This document shows, in pieces, positions 22,108 through 32,486 of a DNA stretch of 64,000 nucleotides (position 1 is its first letter; every line of letters starts with the position of its first letter). Position numbers and translations under genes: made by a program. The notes beneath the pieces are model-generated. The model made no database searches. It saw only the letters and a program-made list of their open reading frames with translations, and was not told where the DNA came from. The stretch covers positions 64,065-128,064 of the forward strand of contig JAKUCV010006762.1 in NCBI GenBank assembly GCA_028386065.3, written 5' to 3'. Origin of the DNA: Turnera subulata. Taxonomy: Eukaryota; Streptophyta; Magnoliopsida; Malpighiales; Passifloraceae.

Positions 22108-24890
22108 CATGACCGGTTGGCCATCCCGGATCAATAATGATGCGTAGAGTTACTGAAAATTTATTTGGTCATTCATTGAGAAACCAGAAGTTTTTACAAT
22201 TCAGTGAATTTACATGAGTTTGCTTGCTGCGGAGGAAAATTAATTATTCGGCCTTCCTATGACGAGGTTGGCCTAGAATCACCAGCAATTTTAGAAATAA
22301 TTCAGGAACATGTCCGCGGACTAATAAATCCGCCATGTTGACCATCTGGGTAATTTTATAGTTTTAATCGATGCATCGACTAGGTGGTCTAATGTGTACT
22401 TATTAGACGCAATTTGGCATTTTGCGTGCTTATTTTATAACTAAGCCAATTGTGGGTACACATCCCTAATTATTTTATAAGACTGTATGTCTTGATAATA
22501 CTGGTGTATTCCATTAATTGTTAATGTGTATCATTGGAAATAATGGTTGAACACCCTATAGCTCATGTTCACACCTAAAACGATCTTGGTGAATCGTTTA
22601 TTGAATATTTCCAATTGATTGCAAGGCCACTGCTAATTTACATGTAGCAACATTTGTGCACATCAAGCCAACAAGTTTTCATAAGATCTTCCCATTCAAT
22701 TGGTTCATGGTCACGAACCTAATATCTCCCATCTTCGGACTTTTAGTTATGCACAATTGCTCCACCACAGAAAACTAAAGTGGGTGCTTAAAGAAGATTG
22801 AGAAGATATATTGGGTATGAATCTCTATCAGTTACAAAATAATTGAAATCATTGACTAGAGATTGGAGATTTATTTACAGAAAGATTTGTTTATTGTTAA
22901 TTTGATGAAAGTGTTTACCCTACATCAGGGGAGAAAAATAAGCAGCTAGATCAAGAGATTACTAAAATGCTATATCAATATCCAGTTTTGATGCTCGAAT
23001 AAATTAGTGTGAATCTGAAGTTCCAAAGAAGATTCATTTGCAAAAATTTAGTAAATCAATTGCCAGACATATTTATTGATTTAAATAAAGTGACCAAATC
23101 TTATATACCAGCTGCAAATGCTCATGTTCAAATTGATATTCATGAAGAACAATTAAAGAATGCAAATAAATCTAGAGTACGCCAGAAGCGTGGAATACCA
23201 CTCGGTTCCAAAGATAAAAATTCTCGATAGAGAAAAAGGAGCAAAGAGACAAAATGGTCCCAATGAGAAAATAAGACCTCCAGTAGAGGTTCAAATTGAA
23301 AATCCTCAAGAAGAGGAAAATCCTCCAGAAGAGGTTCTTGACACAATTAATAAAGTTCCAGAAGTAACTCAGGTACCAGAAATAAATGAAAATGTTGAGA
23401 TATCGATCAATTATACTGTGTCAAGAACAAGATGGAACCGACGTGAAATAACCGTCGACGGAATGTTTGCACATAATATAGCGCTAAATGTTATAAAAAA
23501 AATGAGGATCATGAACTTGCAACTCTTGATGAGTGTAGGCGCATAAATGATTGGCCAATTTGGAGAGATGCAATTAACGCTGTGTTAGACTCGCTTGTGA
23601 AGCGAGAAGTTTTTCGGACCAGTAGTCCGTACACCTGATGGTGTAAAATTGGTCGATTATAAACGGGTATTTGTACGAAAAAAAATTTAACAGTGAGACA
23701 TAAAAGCATGACTTGTCGCACAATGTTTTACCCAACGACCTGGTAGTAATTATGAGGAGACATATTCCCCTGTGGTGGATGCAATTACTTTTCGGTATTT
23801 GATAAGTCTGGCAATACGTGAAAAACTAGAAATGCATCTAATGGATGTTGTTACAGCTTATTTATATGGATCCATAAGTCATGATATAAACTTGAGAATC
23901 CTTGAAGGATTCATGTTGCCTGAAGAAACTAATTCTCGGGATATATATATTCAATTAAACTAAATTGACCTTTACATAGTTTGAACCAATTTGGATATGT
24001 GTAGTACAATTATATGCTCTATGTGTTTTATTTAAGCGATATATGTGTGAATTTGTTATTGCTACTGATGATTTAGATATTGTCGTGGTATCTTTATCAA
24101 CATATAAATTTTTTATCATTTTTATTTTTGATTTAAATACTATTGAAACTCCTGAAGAAGTTTCTAAATCTATGCTATGTTTTAATGAAATAGTTTGAGA
24201 AGAAAAATCTTGCAAAGATTAGAATGGTCCTGAAGTACCATATCGTAGTGCAGTTTATCTTGTTAGTAACATAAAGCTTGAAGCTTTTATGAAAAACTTA
24301 TTAGCAAGATATAACATGAAATTATTTTAACCTTGTGAGTCCAAGGAGAATAAAATTTATTTTTCAGATGCAAGCCATTTATTTGATCCATATAAAGCAC
24401 AGGCAGATACATGAAGTGTCATGGCAGCCACAAAACAAAGTATCGTTGCTACCTCTTCAAATAATGCAGAAATTATGGCCATACGTAAAGTTAGCTGAGA
24501 ATGTGCTTGGTTAAGATCAATGATGCAACATATTCAAGATTCACATGTATAAGATAGCAAGGAAGATACTCCAACAACGATTTATGAAGAAAATGCTAAA
24601 CGCATTGCCCAACTGAAGGGAGGATACATCAAAGATTCATTCAAGTTACAATCTGGCAGATTATTTACAAAATCAGTTCCTACTACAATTTTTGAAAAGT
24701 TGTTAAGGAGGATTGGTTTATGGAAGGTTCAAGATATCAAGGGATGCCAAAATCAGGGGGAGTAGAATACCCACTGCACTCTTTTTTCCTTCACCAAGTT
24801 TTTGTCCCACTGGATTTTTCTTGGTAAGGTTTTTAACGAGGCAGTCCTTTCCAAACGTATTCTATCTAAAGTACAATGACATTCAAGGGG
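22108..24890 (+). pseudogene. Copia pol remains of E1 (integrase, RT, RNase H)
   Basis: Recognisable pieces in sense order: pre-integrase WHDRL (22108), integrase tail and linker, the RT-start region LVKREVF (about 23590-23615), then a YSPVVDAITFRYLISLAIR block followed by HLMDVVTAYLYGS (23766-23870, the RVT_2 core), and RNase H with VMAATKQSIVATSSNNAEIM (24420-24480). Large parts are missing and the frame changes often, so it is inactive. Confidence 0.85.
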
Positions 24891-24893
24891 GAG
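24885..24893 (+). other. Polypurine tract of E1
   Basis: AAGGGGGAG immediately before the 3' LTR, the usual plus-strand primer of Copia elements. Confidence 0.85.
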
Positions 24894-25372
24894 TGTTGTA
24901 AATAAATTATGGTGAATGTCATTATTACCATCCATTAAAAATTATTTTTATCGTACTCAAATTTACCCCCGGTAAAATTCTTTACCATACACCAAACTTT
25001 CACATGGATTTTTCTTCTACCTACCTATCTACCTCCTTTGTCTTCATCTTTATTACCTAAATCCATGTGATTTTAATTCTTATAATCCAACCTAGCTTAT
25101 TTGTTTTTATCCTCTTATTTTCACCTATAATTACCTCATTCATTTCCATACACACGCACTTACAACCCTCCATAAGCTTCACTCTCCTCTCATTCCATAC
25201 ACCTCTCCTCCATCTCCCTCCATCTACATTTTATTATTTTTCCTCTTTATATTATTATCAAAAGTGTATTATTACTACTAAAGTTGTATTATTCCATCAA
25301 GGTTGTATTATCACCTTAATCAAGCTTGTATTACTCCATCAAAAGTGAATTTCATCCTCCAATTTTATAACA
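24894..25372 (+). repeat. 3' LTR of E1
   Basis: Same ends and length as the 5' LTR. It is followed by only two bases (GG) before element E2 begins. Confidence 0.93.
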
Positions 25373-25374
25373 GG

Positions 25375-25560
25375 TGTTAAAAATTAAGGTGTTTGATGTG
25401 CTGTTATTTCATGAAGAAGAAGGAAAACAGTAGTGGACAAGAGAAGAAGAAAGAAGGAGGGAAGAGCCAGATCCCTTCTCTGCATTTTAGTGCATCTCTT
25501 TTATATACACATTTTTACTATAGGGGTAGGTACAATAATATTTACACGTTTTTCATAACA
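25375..25560 (-). repeat. 3' LTR of E2
   Basis: 186 bp, TG...CA ends. It lacks the 34-bp duplication seen in the other copy. Confidence 0.9.
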
Positions 25561-28143
25561 CTCCCCCTTAAATATTATTGTACTTTGGATAGAATACGCT
25601 TTTTGGAATAACTACCTCATTAAAAACCTTACCAAGAAAAACCCAGTGGGATAAAAACTTGGTGAAGGGAAAAAGAGTGCAGTGCGTATTCTACTCCCCT
25701 CATATTGGCCTCCCTTGATTTCTTGATCTCGTTGCATGCCAATCATCCTTGTCAACTTTTGGTGGCATCTGGTGACGTATGCTTTGTCCGATTACTTTTG
25801 ATACATCACAACTTTAATGAGACAATGTTGGCAGCATTATCCTCATAAGTCGTTGTTGGAACATCTTCCCTGCCATCTACCTTTTGTGGTCGCAATAATA
25901 TAGCAGCTTCATATGTAAAGTGGTAGCATATGTCTGTCTGTGCTTTATGTGGATCAAGCAAATGACTTGCATCTGCAAAACCAACTATATTCTCTTCGGA
26001 CTTACAGGGTTAATATAATGCCATATTTATTATATCCCGAAAATAAGAGCACAGTCATATCTTGCCGATAGGCTTATGTCAAAGCTTTATGTCAAAGCTT
26101 CAGGCTTTATGTTACTAGCAAGATAAATTGCACTTTGATAGGGTACTTCAGGACCAATCTAATTCTTTCTTGAGATTTTTCATCTCAAATTCTTCTTAAT
26201 TCTTCCTTGAAATATAGCACGGTATTTGGAAGCTTCTTCATGAGTTCCAATAATATTTAGATCACAATAATAGTATCTAAATCATAAATGCAAATACATA
26301 GAGCATACATGCAAGAATAATTATATTACATATACTCAAATTTGGTTTAAACCATATAAAGATCATTTTAGCTTAATTTTGTATATTCTCGGAAATTAAT
26401 TGCTTCAAGCAACTTGAATCCTTCAGGGATTCTCATGCAAATGTCATGACTTATGGATCCGTAAAAATAGGCTGTAATAGCATCCATTAGATGCATTTCT
26501 AATTGTTTTCATATAATGCCAGACTTATCAAAAAAATAATTGCATCCACCACAGGGAGTATATCTCCTCACAATTAATACCAGGTCGTTTGGGTAAAACT
26601 TTGTGCTACAAACCGTGCTTTATATCTTACTATTTATTTCTTTTTCCGCACAAATATCCATTTTATGACCGACCGATTTTACACAATCTGGTGTACGGAC
26701 TACAGGTCCGAAAATTTTCTCGCTTCATAAGCGAGTCTAACACAGCCTTAATTGTGTTTCTCTATTTTGGCCAATCATTCTGCGCCTACATTCACCAACA
26801 GATGTAGGTTCATGATCCTCATTTTATTTAATAATATTTAGCACTATATAAAATAAATATTCTGTCGACGGTTATTTCACATCGATTCCATCTTATTTCT
26901 GACACTATAATTGAGATCTTATTATTTTCACTTATTTCTGTGTTTCTTCTGGAACCTTATCGATTGTGCCAGAAACCTCTTTTGGAGGATTTTCCTCCTC
27001 TTGAGGAGTTTTAATTCAAACCTCTACTGGAGGCCTTATTTTCTTACTGGGGCCATCTTATCTCTTTGCTCTTTTTTCTCTATCAAGAATTTATTTTCTT
27101 TTGGAACCTAGTATATTCTACGCTTCTTGCATACTTTAGATTCATTTGCATACTATACTTGTTCTTCTGGAACATTAATTTAAACAGGAGCATTTGCAGC
27201 TGGTATATAAGATTTGGTCACTTTATATGTCTGGCAATTGCATATCAATTTTCCTGCAAATGAATCATCTTTTGAACTTCAGGTTCACACTAATTTATTT
27301 GAGGATCAACAATCATACATTGATAATGCATTTCAATAATATCTTGATCTTTCTTGATCTAGCTGCTTATTTCTTCCCCTTTATGTTGGGTAAACACTTT
27401 CATTTAATTGATAATAAACAAAACTCCAATCATTAGTCAATGGTTTCAATTACTTTGTAATTGATGGAGATTGATGCCCAACAGACACAACATATATTCC
27501 CAGTCTTCTTTAAGGACCAATTTTACTATGCTGTGGTGGAGCATTATATACTTGTACAACCAACGGTCTGAAGATGAGAGTTACTAGGTTCGTGACCATG
27601 AACCAATTAAATGGGGAGACATTATGATAACTTGTTGGCTTAATGCACATAAGTGCTGCTGCATGTAAAATACCATTTTCTCAAACAGTAATATTTCATT
27701 AACAATGGTCCTGCAATCAATTGTCAATATTCTTCTAGATCTGTTTGGGTTTATTTCCAATAATATACATTATCCATTGAAGAAATATACCATCATTATT
27801 TAGACATATAGTCTAATAGCATAGGTAGTGGCTTAATCATTAAAATAAGTGCGCACAATGCCAACTTGCATCATACAATAGACCATCTAGTCGATGCATC
27901 GTAAAAATTACCTAGATGGTCAACACGGCGGATTTATTAGTCCGCGTGCATGTTCCTGCATTATTTCCAAACTTGCTGGTGATTCTAGGCCAATCTCATC
28001 TTAGGAAGGCCGTGTAATTAATTTCGCAGCAAACAAACACGTGGAAATTCATTGATTGTAAAACTTCTGGTTTTTCAATGAATGACCAAATAAATTTCGT
28101 GCATCATTATTGACCTGGGATGGCCCAACCGGTCATGCCAAAC
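25561..28143 (-). pseudogene. Copia pol remains of E2
   Basis: On the minus strand, from 28143 downward: WHDRLGHPRSIMM (pre-integrase, intact here), then decayed integrase and RT matching E1 piece by piece, and RNase H near 25800-25990. The final non-coding stretch (25600-25700) closely matches E1 24740-24880. Many stops; inactive. Confidence 0.8.
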
Positions 28144-28156
28144 AATAAGTTCATGT

Positions 28157-28435
28157 ACCAACTTCAAGTTGGTGCCAACTTCAGGCTGCTATTTATGTGC
28201 CAGCTTCAGGCTGGATATAATAACTTAGGAAAATTATTTACCAGCTTCTAGCTGGTGCATAGAAGCTATAAATCACATATCTATCTACCAACTTCTAGTT
28301 GGTCTCAGCTTCGGGCTGTGCAAATTGCGTATTTAAACACTTAAAATTGCTAGCTTCAGACTAGTGCATTCCAACTTCTGGCTGGATATGATAAGTTACA
28401 ATAACACAATTGCTAGCTTTAGGCTGCAGTACATG
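28157..28435 (-). repeat. Hairpin array 2 of E2 (about nine units)
   Basis: Plus-strand units: CCAACTTCAAGTTGG, CCAACTTCAGGCTG, CCAGCTTCAGGCTGG, CCAGCTTCTAGCTGG, CCAACTTCTAGTTGG, CAGCTTCGGGCTG, CTAGCTTCAGACTAG, CCAACTTCTGGCTGG and CTAGCTTTAGGCTG. Central TTC is near constant (GAA in the element's sense), while the stems change on both sides together (CCAAC/GTTGG against CCAGC/GCTGG). Confidence 0.85.
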
Positions 28436-28599
28436 TGTCAATATTAGGCTTATTTCTGCCACTCATGTTGGAAAAGATCAGAATTATTGAGCAATAATTA
28501 AACGTGATGGCAAGCTTTTCCAAAAAAAATAAATCCTCGAATATTGAAAACTTTTGGAGTTTTGTGAAAAATAATACACATCTCTAATCACCGAAAAAT

Positions 28600-29500
28600 C
28601 TTCTGGATCTTTTCAGAGATAGAAGGCTCAGACTATATAGAGAGAGTAGAGATATATGTAGATGCAGAAAAACTCAACAAGATAAAACATGCCTTCTCCG
28701 ACTACTGTCTTCTTTGTTGAGGGGCCCTCATTAGGTAGGAGGAACAGACTAGCATATAGTATGGTAAATGAACAACAGGAGGAATTACCGAGTGAACTCG
28801 CAAGAATCCCTCGTTTAGTGTTTGTTGATGAGCTTTACTCGTCTAGGTTCTTTGTGACTCCTATGGAAGAAACTTTCTTCCTGGAGGACCAAGGCAACCT
28901 CAGGGCTAGTTTTTATGGCTCAGCTAACTCTATTATATTTTTCATATATGATAGACTGTAGGAATTTCAGCTAGAGCCTTCATGTCAAATTTTAAATCAA
29001 AGCAGCTATTATCAGGTTTCTATGATGGCTCGTAGTGTCCCGAGGGTGTCTGGGTTACCGCCTACATGGCCTAAGGTATGATTGTTACTGTGGAATTGCA
29101 GGGGTGTAGCAAGAAGGTCTCAAGACTTTGTGCGTACCTTAAGGGATCTGAAGAATCAGTACAAGGCCCAACATAGTACTGATTACTGAGACTTTTTGGC
29201 AAGTAGGAGAAAATCATGGTGTAATCCCACTCCATTTTCCTGCAACGAATCGGTTTGAGATACCTGGAGAAAACAACATGGGTGGTATGTGGTTCTTCTG
29301 GAACGACAGTGTTAGGGTCAACATCAACAGTGAGGCTTAGAGTTTTAGAGTCAATGTTGTACCCAACAGATAAATAATTATTTCAACCTTTGTATGAGAA
29401 CAATTCCTCTATGTGGATGTTCTCAAGTAATGGATCCATTTTGCAATAATATGCATGTTTTCCCTTTGCCATTATAACCTCATTCACAGTCACAGGCACA
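28600..29500 (+). mobile_element. LINE 5' fragment (endonuclease start) inside E2
   Basis: The plus strand reads LLLWNCRGVARRSQDFVRTL (from about 29082) and later ITETFWQVG, GGMWFFWNDSVRVNI, the start of a plant LINE ORF2 endonuclease, broken by at least one frame change near 29170. Upstream is a short open stretch (28689-28961) that I do not recognise. RT and the 3' end are missing, the reverse of usual 5' truncation. Limits are approximate. Confidence 0.7.
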
Positions 29501-29597
29501 ATTAATTATACTGTCTTATTCGCTTCAGGGAATAGAGCAGAGTCAATTTGACAGGATCCATAATAATTTCTTTTATTACTATAAGTGGGAGTGTCTG

Positions 29598-29708
29598 TAC
29601 TCTTCAAGAGTATATGCTCTTCTAGAGCGTAGATATATGATCTTCTAGATCATAGTAAAGCATGCGTTCTTCAGGAACGTATTCAAACTTATGCTCTTCT
29701 GGAGCGTA
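29598..29708 (-). repeat. Hairpin array 1 of E2
   Basis: Units on the plus strand: TACTCTTCAAGAGTA, GCTCTTCTAGAGC, ATGATCTTCTAGATCAT, CGTTCTTCAGGAACG, GCTCTTCTGGAGC. Four different stems (ACTC/GAGT, GCTC/GAGC, GATC/GATC, GTTC/GAAC), each self-complementary, around the same TTCNN loop. Confidence 0.85.
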
Positions 29709-29970
29709 TCAATCTTTTTCTCATTATGAGATTGTACTATCACATGTTATGTGAAATAGTTGACATCCACACATATAACTCTCCCCCTTGGATGTCAATT
29801 TGCATTGTCTTCAAGACTAATGCTTGAGCCATTATTCTAGAAACGATTATAAAATGCTGTAAAGTAAATAAAATAAAATAAAAGGCATAAATAATAAAAC
29901 TGAACATAAAATAAAATTATTCAATATATATTAGCTTGCACCTTCAGGGTAAGCAAGATAAGAACAGTAT

Positions 29971-30034
29971 CCATCTTCTGATGGTCATACAATATCCACC
30001 TTCTGGTGGTCATACAACATCCACCTTCTGGTGG
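29971..30034 (-). repeat. Hairpin array 3 of E2 (three units, 25-bp period)
   Basis: CCATCTTCTGATGG (29971-29984), CCACCTTCTGGTGG (29996-30009) and CCACCTTCTGGTGG (30021-30034). The change CCATC/GATGG to CCACC/GGTGG keeps the pairing. Confidence 0.85.
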
Positions 30035-30119
30035 TCATATCTTTCTTCAATTTTCCTCAAAGATCTGCGAGATCTTTTGGCAGTAAGACATCCAGTCTTT
30101 ACTTTATTTTTTCTTTTAT

Positions 30120-30212
30120 TCCATCTTCCAGACGATTTGCATTTAAATGCATTCAATGCCCATAACAAATTTCTTCCGGAAATTTTAAGGGCCTCCAATA
30201 TTTGTAACATAA
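30120..30212 (-). pseudogene. gag N-terminus of E2
   Basis: The minus strand reads LEALKISGRNLLWALNAFKC, matching E1's gag start (IEALEISGRNLSWALDVEM). It is followed by decay and then hairpin array 3, so most of gag is lost. Confidence 0.75.
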
Positions 30213-30699
30213 TTCCAAAATTAAATAAATAAAAGACTTAATAAATAAACATGGGCTTTTTATTAATTAGCCCAATTAAAATTAAATAAACGAAAATTAA
30301 ATGTAATGGGTCTTGTACGAGCCCAATCAAAACGTAAATTAAAGCAAGAAAATAAATATAATGGGCTTTTTAATAGCCCAATCATAAAAACAAGCATAAT
30401 AATGGATACTATATAATATATGCTTACTCGATAAAGGCGGCTTAGCCGGCCATCAAATGAAACAAGGCGGCTTAGCCGACCAACAAAGAGATAAGGCGGC
30501 TTTGCCGGCCAATATTGAATACTAAACAAATAAACAGATGTGGATTGAAAAGATTTAGAAATGATTACCTTACTTATACCCGGTTTTATTCCAGTATTTC
30601 AATACTTTGATATAATAATTATTATTTTCTCAAATTATATTTTCTAGATTATTATTTATTATTATTATTATTATTTTTAATCGGACTAGGTCATGAATA

Positions 30700-31380
30700 G
30701 TACACTCCTGGCTTTGCACAGTGCCAAGCCCAGACTCAGGTCCAAGTGCCCAAACCCAGGTCTCAGGCCCAAGTGCCCAAGCCAGGGCTCAACCCACGTC
30801 CAGCCCAGCAACTCCAAAAACGGGTCATCTCGACCCGGATGAAGACCCATCCGATCGTCTTCAACCCGTGGTGGGTCACCTTACCTCGGTGTTGCAGACG
30901 GCGGCGACACGGATCGAGGCAAGGGTGGCGACGGGAACGCGGCACGGCAGAAAGGCGCAAGCAGGGGAGGCGACTCTTGGTGCTGGTGGTTGTGGTGTCG
31001 TCGGCAAGAGGGGAGGGAGATGGCCGCGACCCGGTTGGCTGCGGCGGACGGTGCTGCAGCAAATGACAACGGCGTCGGCTCGTGCGGGTGGCGTCACTGG
31101 AGGCAGGGGGATGCGGCGGCCGTCGCGTGCTGGAAGCCAAAAACCCGACACTGCAGCAATGGGTCGCGGATCCCGTCGTCGGGTCTTCGGCCGTTGACGT
31201 CGCGTCGGCGGAGGAAACCGACAGGAAATGACAGCGTCGAGGTCGCGACGGCGAGGAGAAGGGACCGATGTTGGCGGTGACATGAGGACCGGCGTGGAAC
31301 TCGTCGGCGTGAACAGTAACCGAGGCTTTGAAGGTGATGCACTGTTCACGGCGTTTCTGGTTCCTTTTTCTTTCCTGCAC
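30700..31380 (-). other. GC-rich leader segment of E2
   Basis: Between the primer site and gag lies ~680 bp of strongly GC- and CpG-rich sequence within an AT-rich element. It is open on the minus strand for 205 codons (31380-30763, Arg/Ser/Pro-rich) and in other frames too, as GC-rich DNA often is. No domain recognised. GTGAACAGT / ACTGTTCAC motifs at 31305-31350 resemble those in other plant Copia leaders. It could be a captured host fragment or the normal leader. Confidence 0.5.
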
Positions 31381-31430
31381 TGGTTTTTTTTTTTTCTTGC
31401 TCTTGGTTTGAGACGATCATACTGATAACA

Positions 31431-31650
31431 TGTTAAAAATTAAGGTGTTTAATGTGCTGTTATTTCATGAAGAAGAAGGAAAACAGTAGGCTGTTATTTC
31501 ATGAAGAAGAATGAAAATAGTAGTGGACAGGAAAAGAAAAAAGAAAGAGGAAAGAGCCAGATCCCTTCTCTGCGTTTTATTGCATCTCTTTTATATACAC
31601 ATTTTTACTGTAAGGGTAGGTACAATAATATTTACACGTTTTTCATAACA
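31431..31650 (-). repeat. 5' LTR of E2 with a 34-bp internal duplication
   Basis: 220 bp. It equals the 186-bp copy plus a 34-bp tandem duplication of the GCTGTTATTTCATGAAGAAG segment (about 31461-31528), with a few differences between the two copies. Confidence 0.9.
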
Positions 31651-31655
31651 ACAGA

Positions 31656-32486
31656 CACTCTTTTTCCTTTTTTGATGCGAGTTAGATAGAGTACTCTTTT
31701 ATTTTTTACCCCCTCCGCATGTGTGACGTGGCTTTAAAATTATTCCGTCCCGACAAAGTAGTCAGCCTCACACGTTGTCGTTTCAGACAAGAAGTTTCCT
31801 CCTCGAGATTATATGGGTTAGTTAAATTATTCTCCCGTGAAGTAAACGACGACGGGGCCGAAGCCGAAACACAAAACCAAACCCCCCCCCACCCTGCCTG
31901 TCGCTGATGTTGGTTTGTTTCTCCTCTGTCAACTGACACGACCTCGTTTTGACCACCCCGTTTCCCGATCAAATTCCCAAGTCCATACCGTTCCCATTTC
32001 AAATAAGATTCCAATTCCAAACAGGTAATCAAATCTCCCCTTCTCCTCATTTAGTTCATGCCATTTAAATAAATACGACAACAAACAATTTCTCATCTGA
32101 TCGCAAAACTCAAGATCCTTCTTACCCGACCTGCAATTCGGTTAGTTAATAATAAATTACCCTGGGTTTGGTCAACCGGGGGCTATAAATTTTGGGTTCT
32201 TAGGATTAGAATTCAATTTTGCCTTTTATTACGTTTCTATTTGTGTTTGCCTCGTCCTGTCTTTTGTCCCTTTAATTTGCAGCAATTTGGCTTTAGATTG
32301 TTACAATCGTATTGTGATTATATGTTTAGGTGTAGAAAAGTTGTGTTCTTTATTGGGGAAATTAGATGAAGTTGTTTTCTTTGGGTACAATCGAATTGTA
32401 AGTTGTTTCATTGTGGGGGTGATGAAGTATGTGGTTTGATATTTGGCTTGAATGGTTGTTTGGTTTTGTTGTTCAGGTTAATAAAG
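31656..32486 (+). promoter_or_regulatory. Upstream region and 5' UTR of the SYP5 gene
   Basis: Non-coding. A 5'-UTR intron is likely, with acceptor GTTGTTCAG at 32468-32476 just before the start codon and a possible donor GGTTAGTTAA near 32140. The nested retrotransposon stack ends only ~830 bp upstream of the ATG. Confidence 0.5.

Larger units (their letters stand above)
16334..25372 (+). mobile_element. Copia LTR retrotransposon E1 (degenerate, interrupted)
   Basis: Two 479-bp LTRs (16334-16812 and 24894-25372), both TGTTGTAAAT...TTATAACA, about 29 differences by eye (~94% identical). A primer-like site follows the 5' LTR and a polypurine tract AAGGGGGAG precedes the 3' LTR. gag, pre-integrase, RT and RNase H pieces are in Copia order but heavily decayed. 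The 5-bp target site GGCAC is at 16329-16333; on the right it is split as GG (25373-25374) and CAC (31656-31658) by insertion of element E2. Element E3 (17259-20605) sits in gag. Confidence 0.92.
25375..31650 (-). mobile_element. Copia LTR retrotransposon E2 (minus strand, degenerate), nested at the edge of E1
   Basis: LTRs at 25375-25560 (186 bp, 3' LTR in the element's sense) and 31431-31650 (220 bp, 5' LTR), both TGTTAAAAATTAAGG...CATAACA. A polypurine tract lies next to 25560 (CTCCCCCTTAA on the plus strand) and a primer-like site next to 31431 (TGTTATCAGTATGATCG on minus). Target duplication ACAGG (25370-25374) / ACAGA (31651-31655), one change. Internal RT, RNase H and hairpin regions match E1's, so both belong to one lineage although the LTRs are unrelated. 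A LINE fragment sits inside. Confidence 0.9.

Noticed and set aside
30763..31380. 205-codon frame as a real host protein
   Set aside because: Several frames are open in this GC-rich block, as expected by composition. Arg/Ser/Pro-rich with no domain; listed only as a leader segment.
25370..31658. E1 as a chimera lacking matching target duplications
   Set aside because: The mismatch of direct flanks is explained by E2 splitting the right copy; the joined sequence restores GGCAC.
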